A stretch of 64,000 nucleotides of DNA, taken from assembly GCA_965223485.1 (NCBI GenBank), contig OZ244993.1, forward strand, positions 2,604,001-2,668,000, read 5' to 3'. This document shows positions 9,511-17,575 of this stretch, piece after piece. The notes beneath the pieces were generated by a model. That model worked only from the letters and a program-made list of their open reading frames with translations, ran no database searches and was not told the DNA's origin. The translations under genes were made by a program, and so were the position numbers. Positions within the stretch are counted from its first letter, which is position 1; each line of letters opens with the position of its first letter. Source of the stretch: VXPQ01 sp965223485. Lineage in GTDB: Bacteria > Bacteroidota > Rhodothermia > Rhodothermales > VXPQ01.

Positions 9511-10081
9511 TATCAAGACACTCCTGAATTCTAACTTCAAGCAATTCGGCGAACTCCTTACTTGCAGCAAGCGCCGCCGTCTCTGCAATATCTTCGATTC
9601 GGCAAAACAGGTTTTCAAGTTTTGTGATAGCCCTTTGTCGCCAGGATACACTTTCTGGCAGAGCCTCCGCTATTTCTATAGCCCTTTCAACCTTTTTCGC
9701 GGTTCTTGCGCCCATAGCGGCCACTTTATCCATCATCTCCCGATCCGTGTCTGAAACCACTTCCAATTCGCCCATTACAAAAGCGGTCATCTCGACGCTG
9801 GCTTGCATGGCGTCTATCTTTGCCCAATCAGGTTCAGAGGGGTTTGGGCGCTCTTGCATCCAGGGCTCCATTCCTGCAATGCCTGACTTTCCGATCCACG
9901 AGATATTCAGGCATACCATGCGGGCGTCATCAGAGGCTAAAACATCCTCTTCAAGCTTTTTATGCGCAAGCGCAGGCATAACAAGGCAGAACTTTATGGT
10001 TTGAGGTCTTGTGGCCTGGGATACGCTTGGCGTAATGCAACGTACGAACAATTGTTCCCCGGGTATTCGCAAGTTACCCAC
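9464..10081 (-). CDS. hypothetical protein, possible antitoxin of the RelE-like toxin
   Basis: Up to 205 residues from a GTG at 10081; an internal ATG at 9979 is an alternative start. No family recognised. The C-terminal half is strongly helical and charged, with repeated AIEIAEALPES and RIEDIAETAALAASKEFAEL segments. The last 47 bases overlap the downstream toxin gene, so the position fits an antitoxin. It is about twice as long as common RelB/HigA-type antitoxins and shows no obvious DNA-binding motif, so the role is inference. Confidence 0.5.
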   Translation of the reverse strand: MGNLRIPGEQLFVRCITPSVSQATRPQTIKFCLVMPALAHKKLEEDVLASDDARMVCLNISWIGKSGIAGMEPWMQERPNPSEPDWAKIDAMQASVEMTAFVMGELEVVSDTDREMMDKVAAMGARTAKKVERAIEIAEALPESVSWRQRAITKLENLFCRIEDIAETAALAASKEFAELLEVRIQECLDNEPKSQPTPQIQFRT

Positions 10082-10194
10082 TGTGGAGCACTTGCCGTAG
10101 CCGCTCTACAGCAGATTCCCAAATTCCATTTCTATCCCGCCGGTTTCTCCACTCCCCGGAACCGGATCCCGATCCTGTTTCGTATGTCTTCCCC

Positions 10195-11178
10195 ATGAAG
10201 ACCATCGTCACAGATTCCCCCGAAGAAGCCGCCTCGTTCATTCTCTCCGGCGAGACCGCCGCCTTTCCCACGGAAACGGTATACGGACTGGGGGCGGACG
10301 TCTTCAACGCTGCGGCGGTTCGGAAGGTATTCGAGGCCAAGGGGCGTCCTGCAGACAATCCGCTTATTGCGCATATCGCGGACATTGGAGAGGTGGAGAA
10401 GGTTGCCGACTTCTCGTCGAGGACTGCTCAGCGCCTCGCAGAGCGCTTCTTCCCGGGAGCGCTCACCCTTGTGCTTCCCAAACGTGCAGATGTGCCTTCA
10501 ATGGTCACTGCGGGCCTCGATACGATCGCTGTGCGCGTGCCGGAGCATGAGATGGCCCAGGCTTTTCTGCGAGCATGCACCTGTCCCGTAGCAGCGCCGT
10601 CGGCCAATCGTTCGGGACGGCCAAGCCCTACCACCTGGCAGGCTGTACTGGAAGACCTCGACGGACGAACTCCCTGCGTACTGCGGGGCGAGCCGTCTGT
10701 TGTCGGCCTGGAATCGACAGTTATCGACTGTACGACGGATATTCCTCGCGTATTACGGGCCGGAGGCGTAACGCTGGAGGCGCTCCGTGAAGTGGTTCCG
10801 GATATGCAAGGGCCTCAGGATACTCCGGGAGGCGTGCCGCGCAGCCCTGGCATACGGCACCGGCATTACGCACCGGCGGCCCGTGTTGTACTGGTTGGCA
10901 AGGCGCCGTTCGGGCCACCTTCGGGAATAGCTGGATATATCGGGATGGAAACCCCCGGAGAAGATGCGCAGAACGACTCTGGCGGGCGTTGGCGCCTTGT
11001 GGAACGGGTCGCTACGCCCGAAGAGTATGCACGCCGTCTCTTCGATTTCATGCGGCGATGCGACGCCGCAGGCGTGGAAACCATCTACTGCCAGACCGTA
11101 GAACCGACCGGAATAGGGGCAGCCATCATGGACCGCCTCCGTCGGGCGGCAAAAGGAAGTACGGGAAGCCGCTCGTGA
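10195..11178 (+). CDS. L-threonylcarbamoyladenylate synthase (Sua5/YwlC type)
   Basis: 327 residues with both the YrdC core (residues about 10-190; FPTETVYGLGADVFNAAAV, SANRSGRPSPT) and the C-terminal Sua5 domain, linked by a proline-containing SPGIRHRHYAP stretch. The enzyme makes threonylcarbamoyl-AMP from Thr, bicarbonate and ATP for the universal t6A37 modification of ANN-decoding tRNAs. The two-domain length is normal for Sua5 rather than the short TsaC. Confidence 0.95.
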   Translation: MKTIVTDSPEEAASFILSGETAAFPTETVYGLGADVFNAAAVRKVFEAKGRPADNPLIAHIADIGEVEKVADFSSRTAQRLAERFFPGALTLVLPKRADVPSMVTAGLDTIAVRVPEHEMAQAFLRACTCPVAAPSANRSGRPSPTTWQAVLEDLDGRTPCVLRGEPSVVGLESTVIDCTTDIPRVLRAGGVTLEALREVVPDMQGPQDTPGGVPRSPGIRHRHYAPAARVVLVGKAPFGPPSGIAGYIGMETPGEDAQNDSGGRWRLVERVATPEEYARRLFDFMRRCDAAGVETIYCQTVEPTGIGAAIMDRLRRAAKGSTGSRS

Positions 11179-11196
11179 AACGGCGGAACGGTTCCT

Positions 11197-11508
11197 CTAC
11201 CCACTCCTCCTGTACAACACAAAAACCCAGCCTGCACAGACGAGGAGGCCGTATGCTTCCCGCGCCGCTTCCGAAAATGCCCCTTCGCCGGCGGCTATGA
11301 GGCTTCCCAGCAGGATCCCCGCCCAGATGACGCACAGGGCCATATAGGCCAGGGCAAGCGGCCGGGGAAATCGCCCCAATGCGAAGAGGACGCAATGAAT
11401 GGCGGCTGCGCCGTATATCCCTAACCAGGCCAGTGCATCCGGGTCATTGTGCTGAAACGCCGCCCAGGCAACGAAAAACAGCAGGGCAACCGCATTGGCG
11501 ATCCGCAT
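11197..11508 (-). CDS. small membrane protein, TM220-like
   Basis: 103 residues with about four hydrophobic segments. The FQHNDPDALAWLGIYG motif is characteristic of the TM220 family of small membrane proteins of unknown function. It starts 3 bp downstream of the sugar-isomerase gene, so the two are probably co-transcribed; it converges with the Sua5 gene. Confidence 0.7.
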   Translation of the reverse strand: MRIANAVALLFFVAWAAFQHNDPDALAWLGIYGAAAIHCVLFALGRFPRPLALAYMALCVIWAGILLGSLIAAGEGAFSEAAREAYGLLVCAGWVFVLYRRSG

Positions 11509-11511
11509 GAA

Positions 11512-12522
11512 TCAGGCCTGTTCGTCCTTGGAAAAAGCGGAATCGAACGCTGCCTGGGGCTGTTCGAAGTCGATGTCTTTCGTAAAGGCGCATGCCTCGG
11601 CGGCGCCCTGCTCCCTTTCCATGCCGCTGTCCTCCCATTCGATGCTGAGCGGGCCCTGGTAACCGATCCGGTTCAACGCCCGGATGATTTCCTCGAAATT
11701 GATCGCTCCGCGTCCCACCGAACGGAAATCCCAGTACCGGTCCGGATGTCCAAAGTCGAGATGCCCGCCGAAAACACCGCCTGCGGTAGGCGTCTCCGAC
11801 CACCATACGTCCTTGATATGCGCATGGTAGATGCGATCCGGGAACGCATCGATGAAACGGACATAATCCACGCCCTGATACCCGAGGTGGCTGGGGTCGT
11901 AGTTGAACCCGAAGGCTTCCCTGCCGCCTAATGTATCGAGCGCACGCTGCGCGCTGGCGGTATCGAAGGCGATCTCCGTGGGATGCACTTCCAGCGCGAA
12001 CCGGATGCCCTCCTCGTCGAAAACATCCAGAATCGGGTTGAACCGGTCGGCGAAATCCTGATACCCCTGGTCGATCATGCCCGGCTTGTTGGGCGGGAAG
12101 GAGTAGAGCAGATGCCAGATGGAGCTGCCGGTAAAGCCGTTTACGACCGATACGCCGAGTCTGGCGGCCGCACGGGCCGTATTCGCAAGTTCCGCTGCGG
12201 CGCGGGTGCGTACGCCTTCCGGCTCGCCGTCTCCCCAGACGTGCGGAGGAAGGATGGCCTCGTGACGCTCGTCAATAAGGTCGCACACCGCCTGACCGAC
12301 CAGATGATTGCTGATCGCCCAGACTTTCAGACCGTATTTCGCAAGCAGATCGTGCCGGCCCTGGCAATAGCCGTCGTCCGCTAATGCCTTGTCTACCTCG
12401 AAATGATCTCCCCAGCAGGCCAGTTCAAGGCCGTCGTATCCCCACTCGGAAGCCTTCTCTGCGAGCGTTTCCAGGGGCATATCGGCCCATTGTCCTGTAA
12501 ATAAAGTAACCGGTCGTGCCAT
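11512..12522 (-). CDS. sugar phosphate isomerase/epimerase (xylose-isomerase-like TIM barrel)
   Basis: 336 residues. It has the AP-endonuclease-2/xylose-isomerase TIM-barrel signatures: GYDGLELACWGDHFEVD, the metal-ligand segment ALEVHPTEIAF, NYDPSHLGYQGVD and IYHAHIKDVWW, then LSIEWEDSGM near the C-terminus. Such proteins isomerise or epimerise free or phosphorylated sugars and inositols; the substrate cannot be assigned here. It appears to be the first gene of a two-gene operon with the TM220-like gene. Confidence 0.88.
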   Translation of the reverse strand: MARPVTLFTGQWADMPLETLAEKASEWGYDGLELACWGDHFEVDKALADDGYCQGRHDLLAKYGLKVWAISNHLVGQAVCDLIDERHEAILPPHVWGDGEPEGVRTRAAAELANTARAAARLGVSVVNGFTGSSIWHLLYSFPPNKPGMIDQGYQDFADRFNPILDVFDEEGIRFALEVHPTEIAFDTASAQRALDTLGGREAFGFNYDPSHLGYQGVDYVRFIDAFPDRIYHAHIKDVWWSETPTAGGVFGGHLDFGHPDRYWDFRSVGRGAINFEEIIRALNRIGYQGPLSIEWEDSGMEREQGAAEACAFTKDIDFEQPQAAFDSAFSKDEQA

Positions 12523-12672
12523 GATGCGATATTGTGGTTTCGGTCGATAGTTGTTGCGGTATACGGACGTTGTTGAAGGTTAAAAACCTACCGATAACGC
12601 GATTGCGTGTCAAGAAAAGAAAAACGGCTGAACCCGGCGCCTCCTTCATCGAATCTTCGCAACACCGGATCG

Positions 12673-12708
12673 AAAAAAGCCCCTGTACAGAAAGAGAAGG
12701 TACAGGCT
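12673..12708 (-). terminator. Rho-independent terminator after the SpoIID-like gene
   Basis: On the minus strand, 17 bases past the stop at 12725, CCTGTAC and GTACAGG pair around an 11-nt loop and are followed by GGGGCTTTTTT. This is a clear stem plus U-tract. Confidence 0.8.
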
Positions 12709-12724
12709 GCTTCGTTTCGGGGCG

Positions 12725-14080
12725 TTACCAGCCGACCCGGCGTTGTTCGGCCTGTGGCCGGGTGTTCGCCGGGGCTTTAGCGGTCTCGACAGGAGGCTCC
12801 AGGCTCTCTTCCGCAGCAGTTTCGGCAGGCGCTTTCCCAACGCTTACACCGGACGGATAACGGGTTGCCGGCGCCACATCCGTGTCGTCGAGACGGGATA
12901 ACGTGGCGCCGGTATAGTAGAAATCCAGAATATCCGTATAGGACATGCCCCGCTGCGCCATATCGTGCGCGCCCCACTGGTTCAGACCTACGCCGTGTCC
13001 GTACCCTTGCCCGGTAAAGATGTATTCGTCGCCTTGCCGCTCTGCGTCGAACCGCATGCTGCGCAGCGACCGCGGCCCGAAATGCCAGATGACGACGAGG
13101 CGGAACTCGTTTCCGGTGACGGAACGCCGCTGCCCGTTTTGCATGAGCAGGGAAACCGAGGCGACCCGACCATCCGGATTACGCTTGTCCAGAAGGAATC
13201 CAACAACCTCCCCGCCGAATTTCTTGCCCAGTTCGGCAAGCAGTTTGGGGCGTGCAACGCGGGAAACCCATTCGGCATGGGGCGATTGTTTCCCGTACGG
13301 ATCGGGCTTGCCTCGCAGATAGGGAACAGGCGCGCTCGCCCATACGGATTCATTGTCGGCTGTGTGACCGCCGCTGGAGGAATGGTAGACGGCTTGAATG
13401 GGCCTCCCACGATACGTGAGTATCTCGCCTTCCGTGCTACGGGCCGCTTCGAGCGCCAGAGGAATAATCACGTCTTCTCCCCGATACACCTGGGAGCGGG
13501 TATCGTCGACGTGATCGTAGTCCGGTCCGTATTTACCCGGCGTATTCAGTACGTAGGTGCGGGCCAACACGGCCATGGCCTTCGATCCTTCCAGGTCGTC
13601 GAGACCGTATTCCGTGGATACGACGGAGGCCACATAGGCTTCGAGCGGGACCGCGTTGATCAGCTTCAGCCCCTCGTCGTTTCGATCCGGTGAAATAAGC
13701 AGATTCCCTGTGTATCGCCGCGGGGGCTGCTCAGCCTCATCGCCCCGCATCTCGATACCGAAAGAGGCGCCGTCCACCGGTTCGGCGCGAAGAGATTGCG
13801 TGTACAAGGTGAGCGCGTCCGACGATACCCGGAGTTCGTTAGAGGCTCCATATGGGGAGATCAGCACGGTCTGGCCGGTCTCTATCTCCAGGAGGGGATC
13901 GGTGTAGTCCCCGGCGTGAAGCCGCACGGCGCCCTCGTATGCGGAGAGCGCGATGCTCGTGGGCGCCTGCTGGTCGAATAGCCGTATCCGCACATCCTGG
14001 GCCTGAGACGGCAGGACGCAAAGCGCCAGGGCCAGAATGGCTGCCTTGTACGGCAGGATGGAGCGCAACAGGATTGTCAT
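12725..14080 (-). CDS. SpoIID/LytB domain protein (putative secreted amidase enhancer or glycan-acting protein)
   Basis: 451 residues. An N-terminal signal peptide (AILALALCVLPSQAQ) precedes a SpoIID domain with EAYVASVVSTEYG, SKAMAVLARTYVLN, AVYHSSSGGHTADNESVWA and the closing FTGQGYGHGVGLNQWGAHDMA. The family includes peptidoglycan lytic transglycosylases of sporulation and LytB-type autolysin modifiers; non-sporulating bacteria carry it too. The C-terminal about 60 residues are Ala/Pro/Glu-rich and low-complexity. It ends at the terminator above. Confidence 0.88.
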   Translation of the reverse strand: MTILLRSILPYKAAILALALCVLPSQAQDVRIRLFDQQAPTSIALSAYEGAVRLHAGDYTDPLLEIETGQTVLISPYGASNELRVSSDALTLYTQSLRAEPVDGASFGIEMRGDEAEQPPRRYTGNLLISPDRNDEGLKLINAVPLEAYVASVVSTEYGLDDLEGSKAMAVLARTYVLNTPGKYGPDYDHVDDTRSQVYRGEDVIIPLALEAARSTEGEILTYRGRPIQAVYHSSSGGHTADNESVWASAPVPYLRGKPDPYGKQSPHAEWVSRVARPKLLAELGKKFGGEVVGFLLDKRNPDGRVASVSLLMQNGQRRSVTGNEFRLVVIWHFGPRSLRSMRFDAERQGDEYIFTGQGYGHGVGLNQWGAHDMAQRGMSYTDILDFYYTGATLSRLDDTDVAPATRYPSGVSVGKAPAETAAEESLEPPVETAKAPANTRPQAEQRRVGW

Positions 14081-14403
14081 GAGATCGCCAACGTGTCCTG
14101 AGATGTTTCCAACACGCCCGACTATGGCCTCATGGCCACCGGGGGATTGTCGCCCTCCTCTTTTTAAGGTAAAGAACCGTTTGGATCAATGAATATGACG
14201 CCGAGAGGTTCCGGGAGGCAGACTCCCCCACCTTTATCCGGCATGGCTGGAGACTGCACTGCAGGGGCGACGCCTTTGCAAAGACAACCCGATCTCAGGA
14301 GAGGAATGGGGTAAGCGGCGGCTGCCTGGGGATCCCGGGGCTTTAGACATCGTTCGCAGACGCACGTTGACGCGCCCCATCCCTGCGGCATAGAATCCCG
14401 GCC
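14081..14403 (+). other. intergenic region between divergent spoIID-like and tatD genes
   Basis: About 320 bp that must hold both divergent promoters. It contains G/C-rich self-complementary stretches around 14200-14340, but I could not match it to 6S, SRP, RNase P, tmRNA or a known riboswitch core. No credible gene seen. Confidence 0.4.
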
Positions 14404-15183
14404 ATGCTTATCGATACGCATGCACACCTGTATCTCGACGAGTTCGAAGGCGATCTGGAAGCCGTGATCGACCGGGCCCGCGAGGCCGGTGTAGCACGGA
14501 TACTGCTGCCTGCTATCGACGTGCCGTCCGTGCATCGCGCCCTGAGATTGTGCGAGCGGTTTGACGGTGTGTACGCCATGGCCGCAGTGCACCCGACAGA
14601 AACGAAAGAGGCCACGACGACAGATTTCGATGCGGTGGCGACGCTATGCGACGATCCGCGTGTGGTGGCGGTAGGAGAAACCGGCCTCGATTACTACTGG
14701 GATCGCTCATTCGACGACCGGCAACAGGAATTTCTGCGCCTGCACATCCGGCTGGCGATGGACCGGAAACTGCCCATCGTCTTTCACAACCGGGAAGCCT
14801 TCGGCGATCTGATCCGGATTGTCGAAGAGGAATGGGGGGATTCAAAAGAGATGGACGGCCTGCGGGGCGTATTTCACTGCTTCACGGGTACGCCCGAAGA
14901 GGCTGCGCGCATTGTCCGGGCCGGGTTTGTGGTCGGCATCGGGGGCATCGTAACCTTCAAAAACGCCGGTCTGACCGAGTGCGTACCCAGCATTCCACTC
15001 GACCGGATCGTGCTCGAAACCGATGCGCCCTGGCTTGCGCCCGCGCCGCACCGGGGCAAGCGAAACGAGCCGGCGTACGTACACCTTGTGGCGGAACGAC
15101 TGGCCTTGGCGAAAGGCGTATCGCTCGAGGAGGTTGCCGAAGTCACAAGCCGGACGGCGCAGGAGGTTTTCGGGGTTGGGTAG
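14404..15183 (+). CDS. tatD: TatD family metal-dependent hydrolase (DNase)
   Basis: 259-residue TIM-barrel hydrolase. Metal-binding motifs: LIDTHAHLYLDEF at the N-terminus, AVGETGLDYYWDRS, PIVFHNREA (H), FHCFTG (H) and LETDAPWLAP (D). Members are Mg-dependent 3'-5' DNases and quality-control nucleases. Length is normal and all ligand positions are present. Confidence 0.95.
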   Translation: MLIDTHAHLYLDEFEGDLEAVIDRAREAGVARILLPAIDVPSVHRALRLCERFDGVYAMAAVHPTETKEATTTDFDAVATLCDDPRVVAVGETGLDYYWDRSFDDRQQEFLRLHIRLAMDRKLPIVFHNREAFGDLIRIVEEEWGDSKEMDGLRGVFHCFTGTPEEAARIVRAGFVVGIGGIVTFKNAGLTECVPSIPLDRIVLETDAPWLAPAPHRGKRNEPAYVHLVAERLALAKGVSLEEVAEVTSRTAQEVFGVG

Positions 15184-15286
15184 GGAAGGTTGTCTCATAT
15201 CATTTTCCAGCGGTTCCAAACAATATACCCCCCTTGAGTTCGTTCATGCCCAAAGAAGCCTGTCAAACCACAAAGGATATCCTACC

Positions 15287-15670
15287 ATGATGAAAATTCG
15301 CATCCCGTCGCTCGCCCTGTTCCTTGCCCTGATCATCCTGTCGTTCGGCTGCGATTCCACCGAGGGTGAAGAAGAAGACGGCACCCGGTACAAGGTGGCG
15401 GAAACCGCCATGCAGACAAGGGGCGGCGTGGATCTGGTTATGATCTATGACCAGAACACTCAGAAGTTCAACGGCACGGTGACGAACACGAACGACACCG
15501 CAGTCAGCGACATGCGCGTGGAGATCCACCTGTCGAACGGAACGGAACTCGGTCCCACGCCACGTACCGGCCTGACGCCCCAGGAGTCCAAGCCAGTGAC
15601 TCTCGACGCCACCGGGCAGAGCTTCGACTGGTGGAGCGTACACGTCGAGCTGGGACAAGGAGAACATTGA
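15287..15670 (+). CDS. small lipoprotein
   Basis: 127 residues. The signal peptide ends in a lipobox (LILSFGC), followed by an acidic linker and one beta-rich domain (FNGTVTNTNDTAVSDMRVEI) of the FxLYD or extracellular Ig-like kind. ATG at 15287 has an AAAGGA about 8 nt upstream. Likely anchored in the periplasm or outer membrane; function unknown. Confidence 0.7.
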   Translation: MMKIRIPSLALFLALIILSFGCDSTEGEEEDGTRYKVAETAMQTRGGVDLVMIYDQNTQKFNGTVTNTNDTAVSDMRVEIHLSNGTELGPTPRTGLTPQESKPVTLDATGQSFDWWSVHVELGQGEH

Positions 15671-15734
15671 TCGCGTCCCGATAGGCGCATTGTTCGTTCG
15701 GGTTAGCCTGGTTCGGGTCATAATGGCGGGCTCG

Positions 15735-15966
15735 TCACTCCGGCACCCACCCCACAATCCTCACCTCAGTGGGCCCCGCTCCCCCCCACAATCTTCATCG
15801 GCAACGCCACGATCCCGGCGCCCGTCGCCGGCAGCGCGTCCAGGTTCGTCAGGTTCTCGAACCCCACGATGTTCGCGCTGTACAGGATCACGTGTGCGCG
15901 GTAGTCGCTCGACTGGCCGTAGTCGATGCTGGGCGTGTCGATCCCGACCGCCGGGCGTTTTCTCCA
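15735..15966 (-). pseudogene. cyclase-family (kynurenine-formamidase-like) C-terminal fragment, frameshifted
   Basis: Minus-strand remnant encoding AVGIDTPSIDYGQSSDYRAH, then ILYSANIVGFENLTNLDALP and PMKIVGGSG, which is the C-terminal third of the cyclase/formamidase family. A G/C homopolymer near 15780 carries a one-base shift; correcting it continues the frame to a stop at 15735. The 5' two-thirds are missing: the fragment ends abruptly at about 15966, where an unrelated gene fragment on the other strand begins. This is a deletion scar. Confidence 0.72.
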
Positions 15967-16447
15967 GAGGTTTGGCGTCGTTCCGGTTACGCTTCCCTGG
16001 GAAGATGTCGAGGCTGCGTTGCAGGCCGACGAACTCGACGGCGTTGCCTGGTCAGGCATCACCGAGGACTATACGGTCGGTTGGGGCGATGTAACCAACT
16101 ACTTTCTTACCAACAACATTTCCGGCGCCTGGATCGGCCACTTCTTCGCCAACCGGGATCGCTGGAACGAGTTGCCCGATCACCTCAAGACCCTGTGGCG
16201 TCTGGCGACGGATGCTTCGCACTACTACCGGCAATACTGGTACTGGGGCGGCGAGGCGCAACTGCGCACCGAGGGCGGGAAGATGGAGTTGACCTCCATT
16301 CCGGAAGACGAGTGGGCCCGGGTTGAGGCGGAAGCCGCCAGGTTCTGGGACGAAATCGCCTCCACCAACGACCGGGCGGCAAAGATCGTCGGTATATTCC
16401 GTCAGTATAACGAGGTTATGAGCGAAGCGGGTAGGCCTTATCGGTAG
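15966..16447 (+). pseudogene. TRAP-transporter solute-binding protein (DctP) C-terminal fragment
   Basis: Encodes FLQRFGVVPVTLPWEDVEAA, GVAWSGITEDYTVGW, NRDRWNELPDHLKTLW and EVMSEAGRPYR, the C-terminal half of a DctP-type periplasmic binding protein. There is no signal peptide or N-terminal lobe; homology starts at the junction with the cyclase fragment. Cyclase and TRAP genes often sit together, so both remnants could come from one catabolic operon reduced by deletion or rearrangement. Confidence 0.75.
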
Positions 16448-16567
16448 TGCAAAATCACGGAACCGCCAACGCAGGCACCCGTAATCCACGATGGGAGAGG
16501 CAAGAGCAACGCGACACGCCGTCGTTCTGGCCGCTCACTGCAAAAGGGCCGCTATACGGAGATTATC

Positions 16568-17419
16568 ATGATCGGAACAAAAATATCGGAGCAAGACCTG
16601 TCTCAAGTCAGAGACATCGTTGCCCGGGACTTGACGAAACGGGTGGTTGTTTCGTGGTCGCTCATGATGGGCCTACTCTTCACGACGTCCATGCAGGCGC
16701 AACCTGCGGACACGCTGCTCCTCAGAGGAAAACACATGCTGGAGACGGGTCTCGCTCAGGGCGATACTGACCAGTTACTCACCGCACGCGCCACGTTTGA
16801 GCGCGCCACAGCCGATGATGCTCGAGCCGCGCTGGCGCATTATTATATCGCGTATACCGAATATCGGCTGGTCGATCTTTTGAGGCGTGGGGATCAGGAA
16901 GGAGAAATATTAGTGCGCCTTCAAAGTGCGGTGGAGCAACTGGAGACCTCGATTGAGCGTGACGAAACCTCAGCCGAGGCGCACGCACTATTATCCAGCG
17001 TCTATGGACAGATAATCGGCGTGAGACCTTTGATGGGGGCGGTGCTGGGCCTTAAATCGAACAGCGCAATCAATAGAGCCAAAAAACTGGATCCCGACAA
17101 TCCTCGCGTGGTTTTGATTGAAGCGATCAGCAAATTGAACACTCCAAAAATGTGGGGCGGTAGTCCGGATGAGGCTATGGAGGGATTCGAGCGCGCAGCC
17201 CTGCTATTTGCTCAGGAAGAGGTTGCAGATCCCCTGCTACCCTCCTGGGGACACAACGAAACGTATGCCTGGACAGGAATTGCCTATATGGAGCAGAGTC
17301 AGCTTCAAAAGGCCCGAGAGGCTTTCGAAAAAGCCCTTGAAGTTGATCCTGATTTCGGATGGGTCAGGTACGCACTCCTGCCAAGCCTGGAGGCAAAGGA
17401 GGCAACTGAGTCAAATTAA
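16568..17419 (+). CDS. chimeric TPR protein with a captured N-terminus and promoter
   Basis: 283 residues. Residues 1-24 (MIGTKISEQDLSQVRDIVAR and on) and about 120 bp upstream are near-identical to the genes at 20070 and 33385, then homology stops abruptly at about 16641. The rest is a secreted TPR protein: a hydrophobic segment ending SMQAQPADTLLLRG looks like a displaced signal peptide, followed by helical repeats (LQKAREAFEKALEVDPDFGW). The native start of the TPR gene is lost, so expression now depends on the captured segment, and export is doubtful because the signal is internal. Confidence 0.7.
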   Translation: MIGTKISEQDLSQVRDIVARDLTKRVVVSWSLMMGLLFTTSMQAQPADTLLLRGKHMLETGLAQGDTDQLLTARATFERATADDARAALAHYYIAYTEYRLVDLLRRGDQEGEILVRLQSAVEQLETSIERDETSAEAHALLSSVYGQIIGVRPLMGAVLGLKSNSAINRAKKLDPDNPRVVLIEAISKLNTPKMWGGSPDEAMEGFERAALLFAQEEVADPLLPSWGHNETYAWTGIAYMEQSQLQKAREAFEKALEVDPDFGWVRYALLPSLEAKEATESN

Positions 17420-17575
17420 CACCTCGCTTTTCCTTCTCGAAGCAGGGAATGCATAACGGTGCATTGGAAGCAGGGGTGGCAAGGAAGCATCATGCACATG
17501 AGACCCCGCTTGAATGAGGGGCCGAGGCCAGAGTCGCCGGATACGGCCGCCGTCTAACCTATTGTTGGCTGTCCC

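Noticed and set aside
14164..14592. 142-codon minus-strand frame upstream of and inside tatD
   Set aside because: Lies antisense to the tatD start, lacks SD and domain features.
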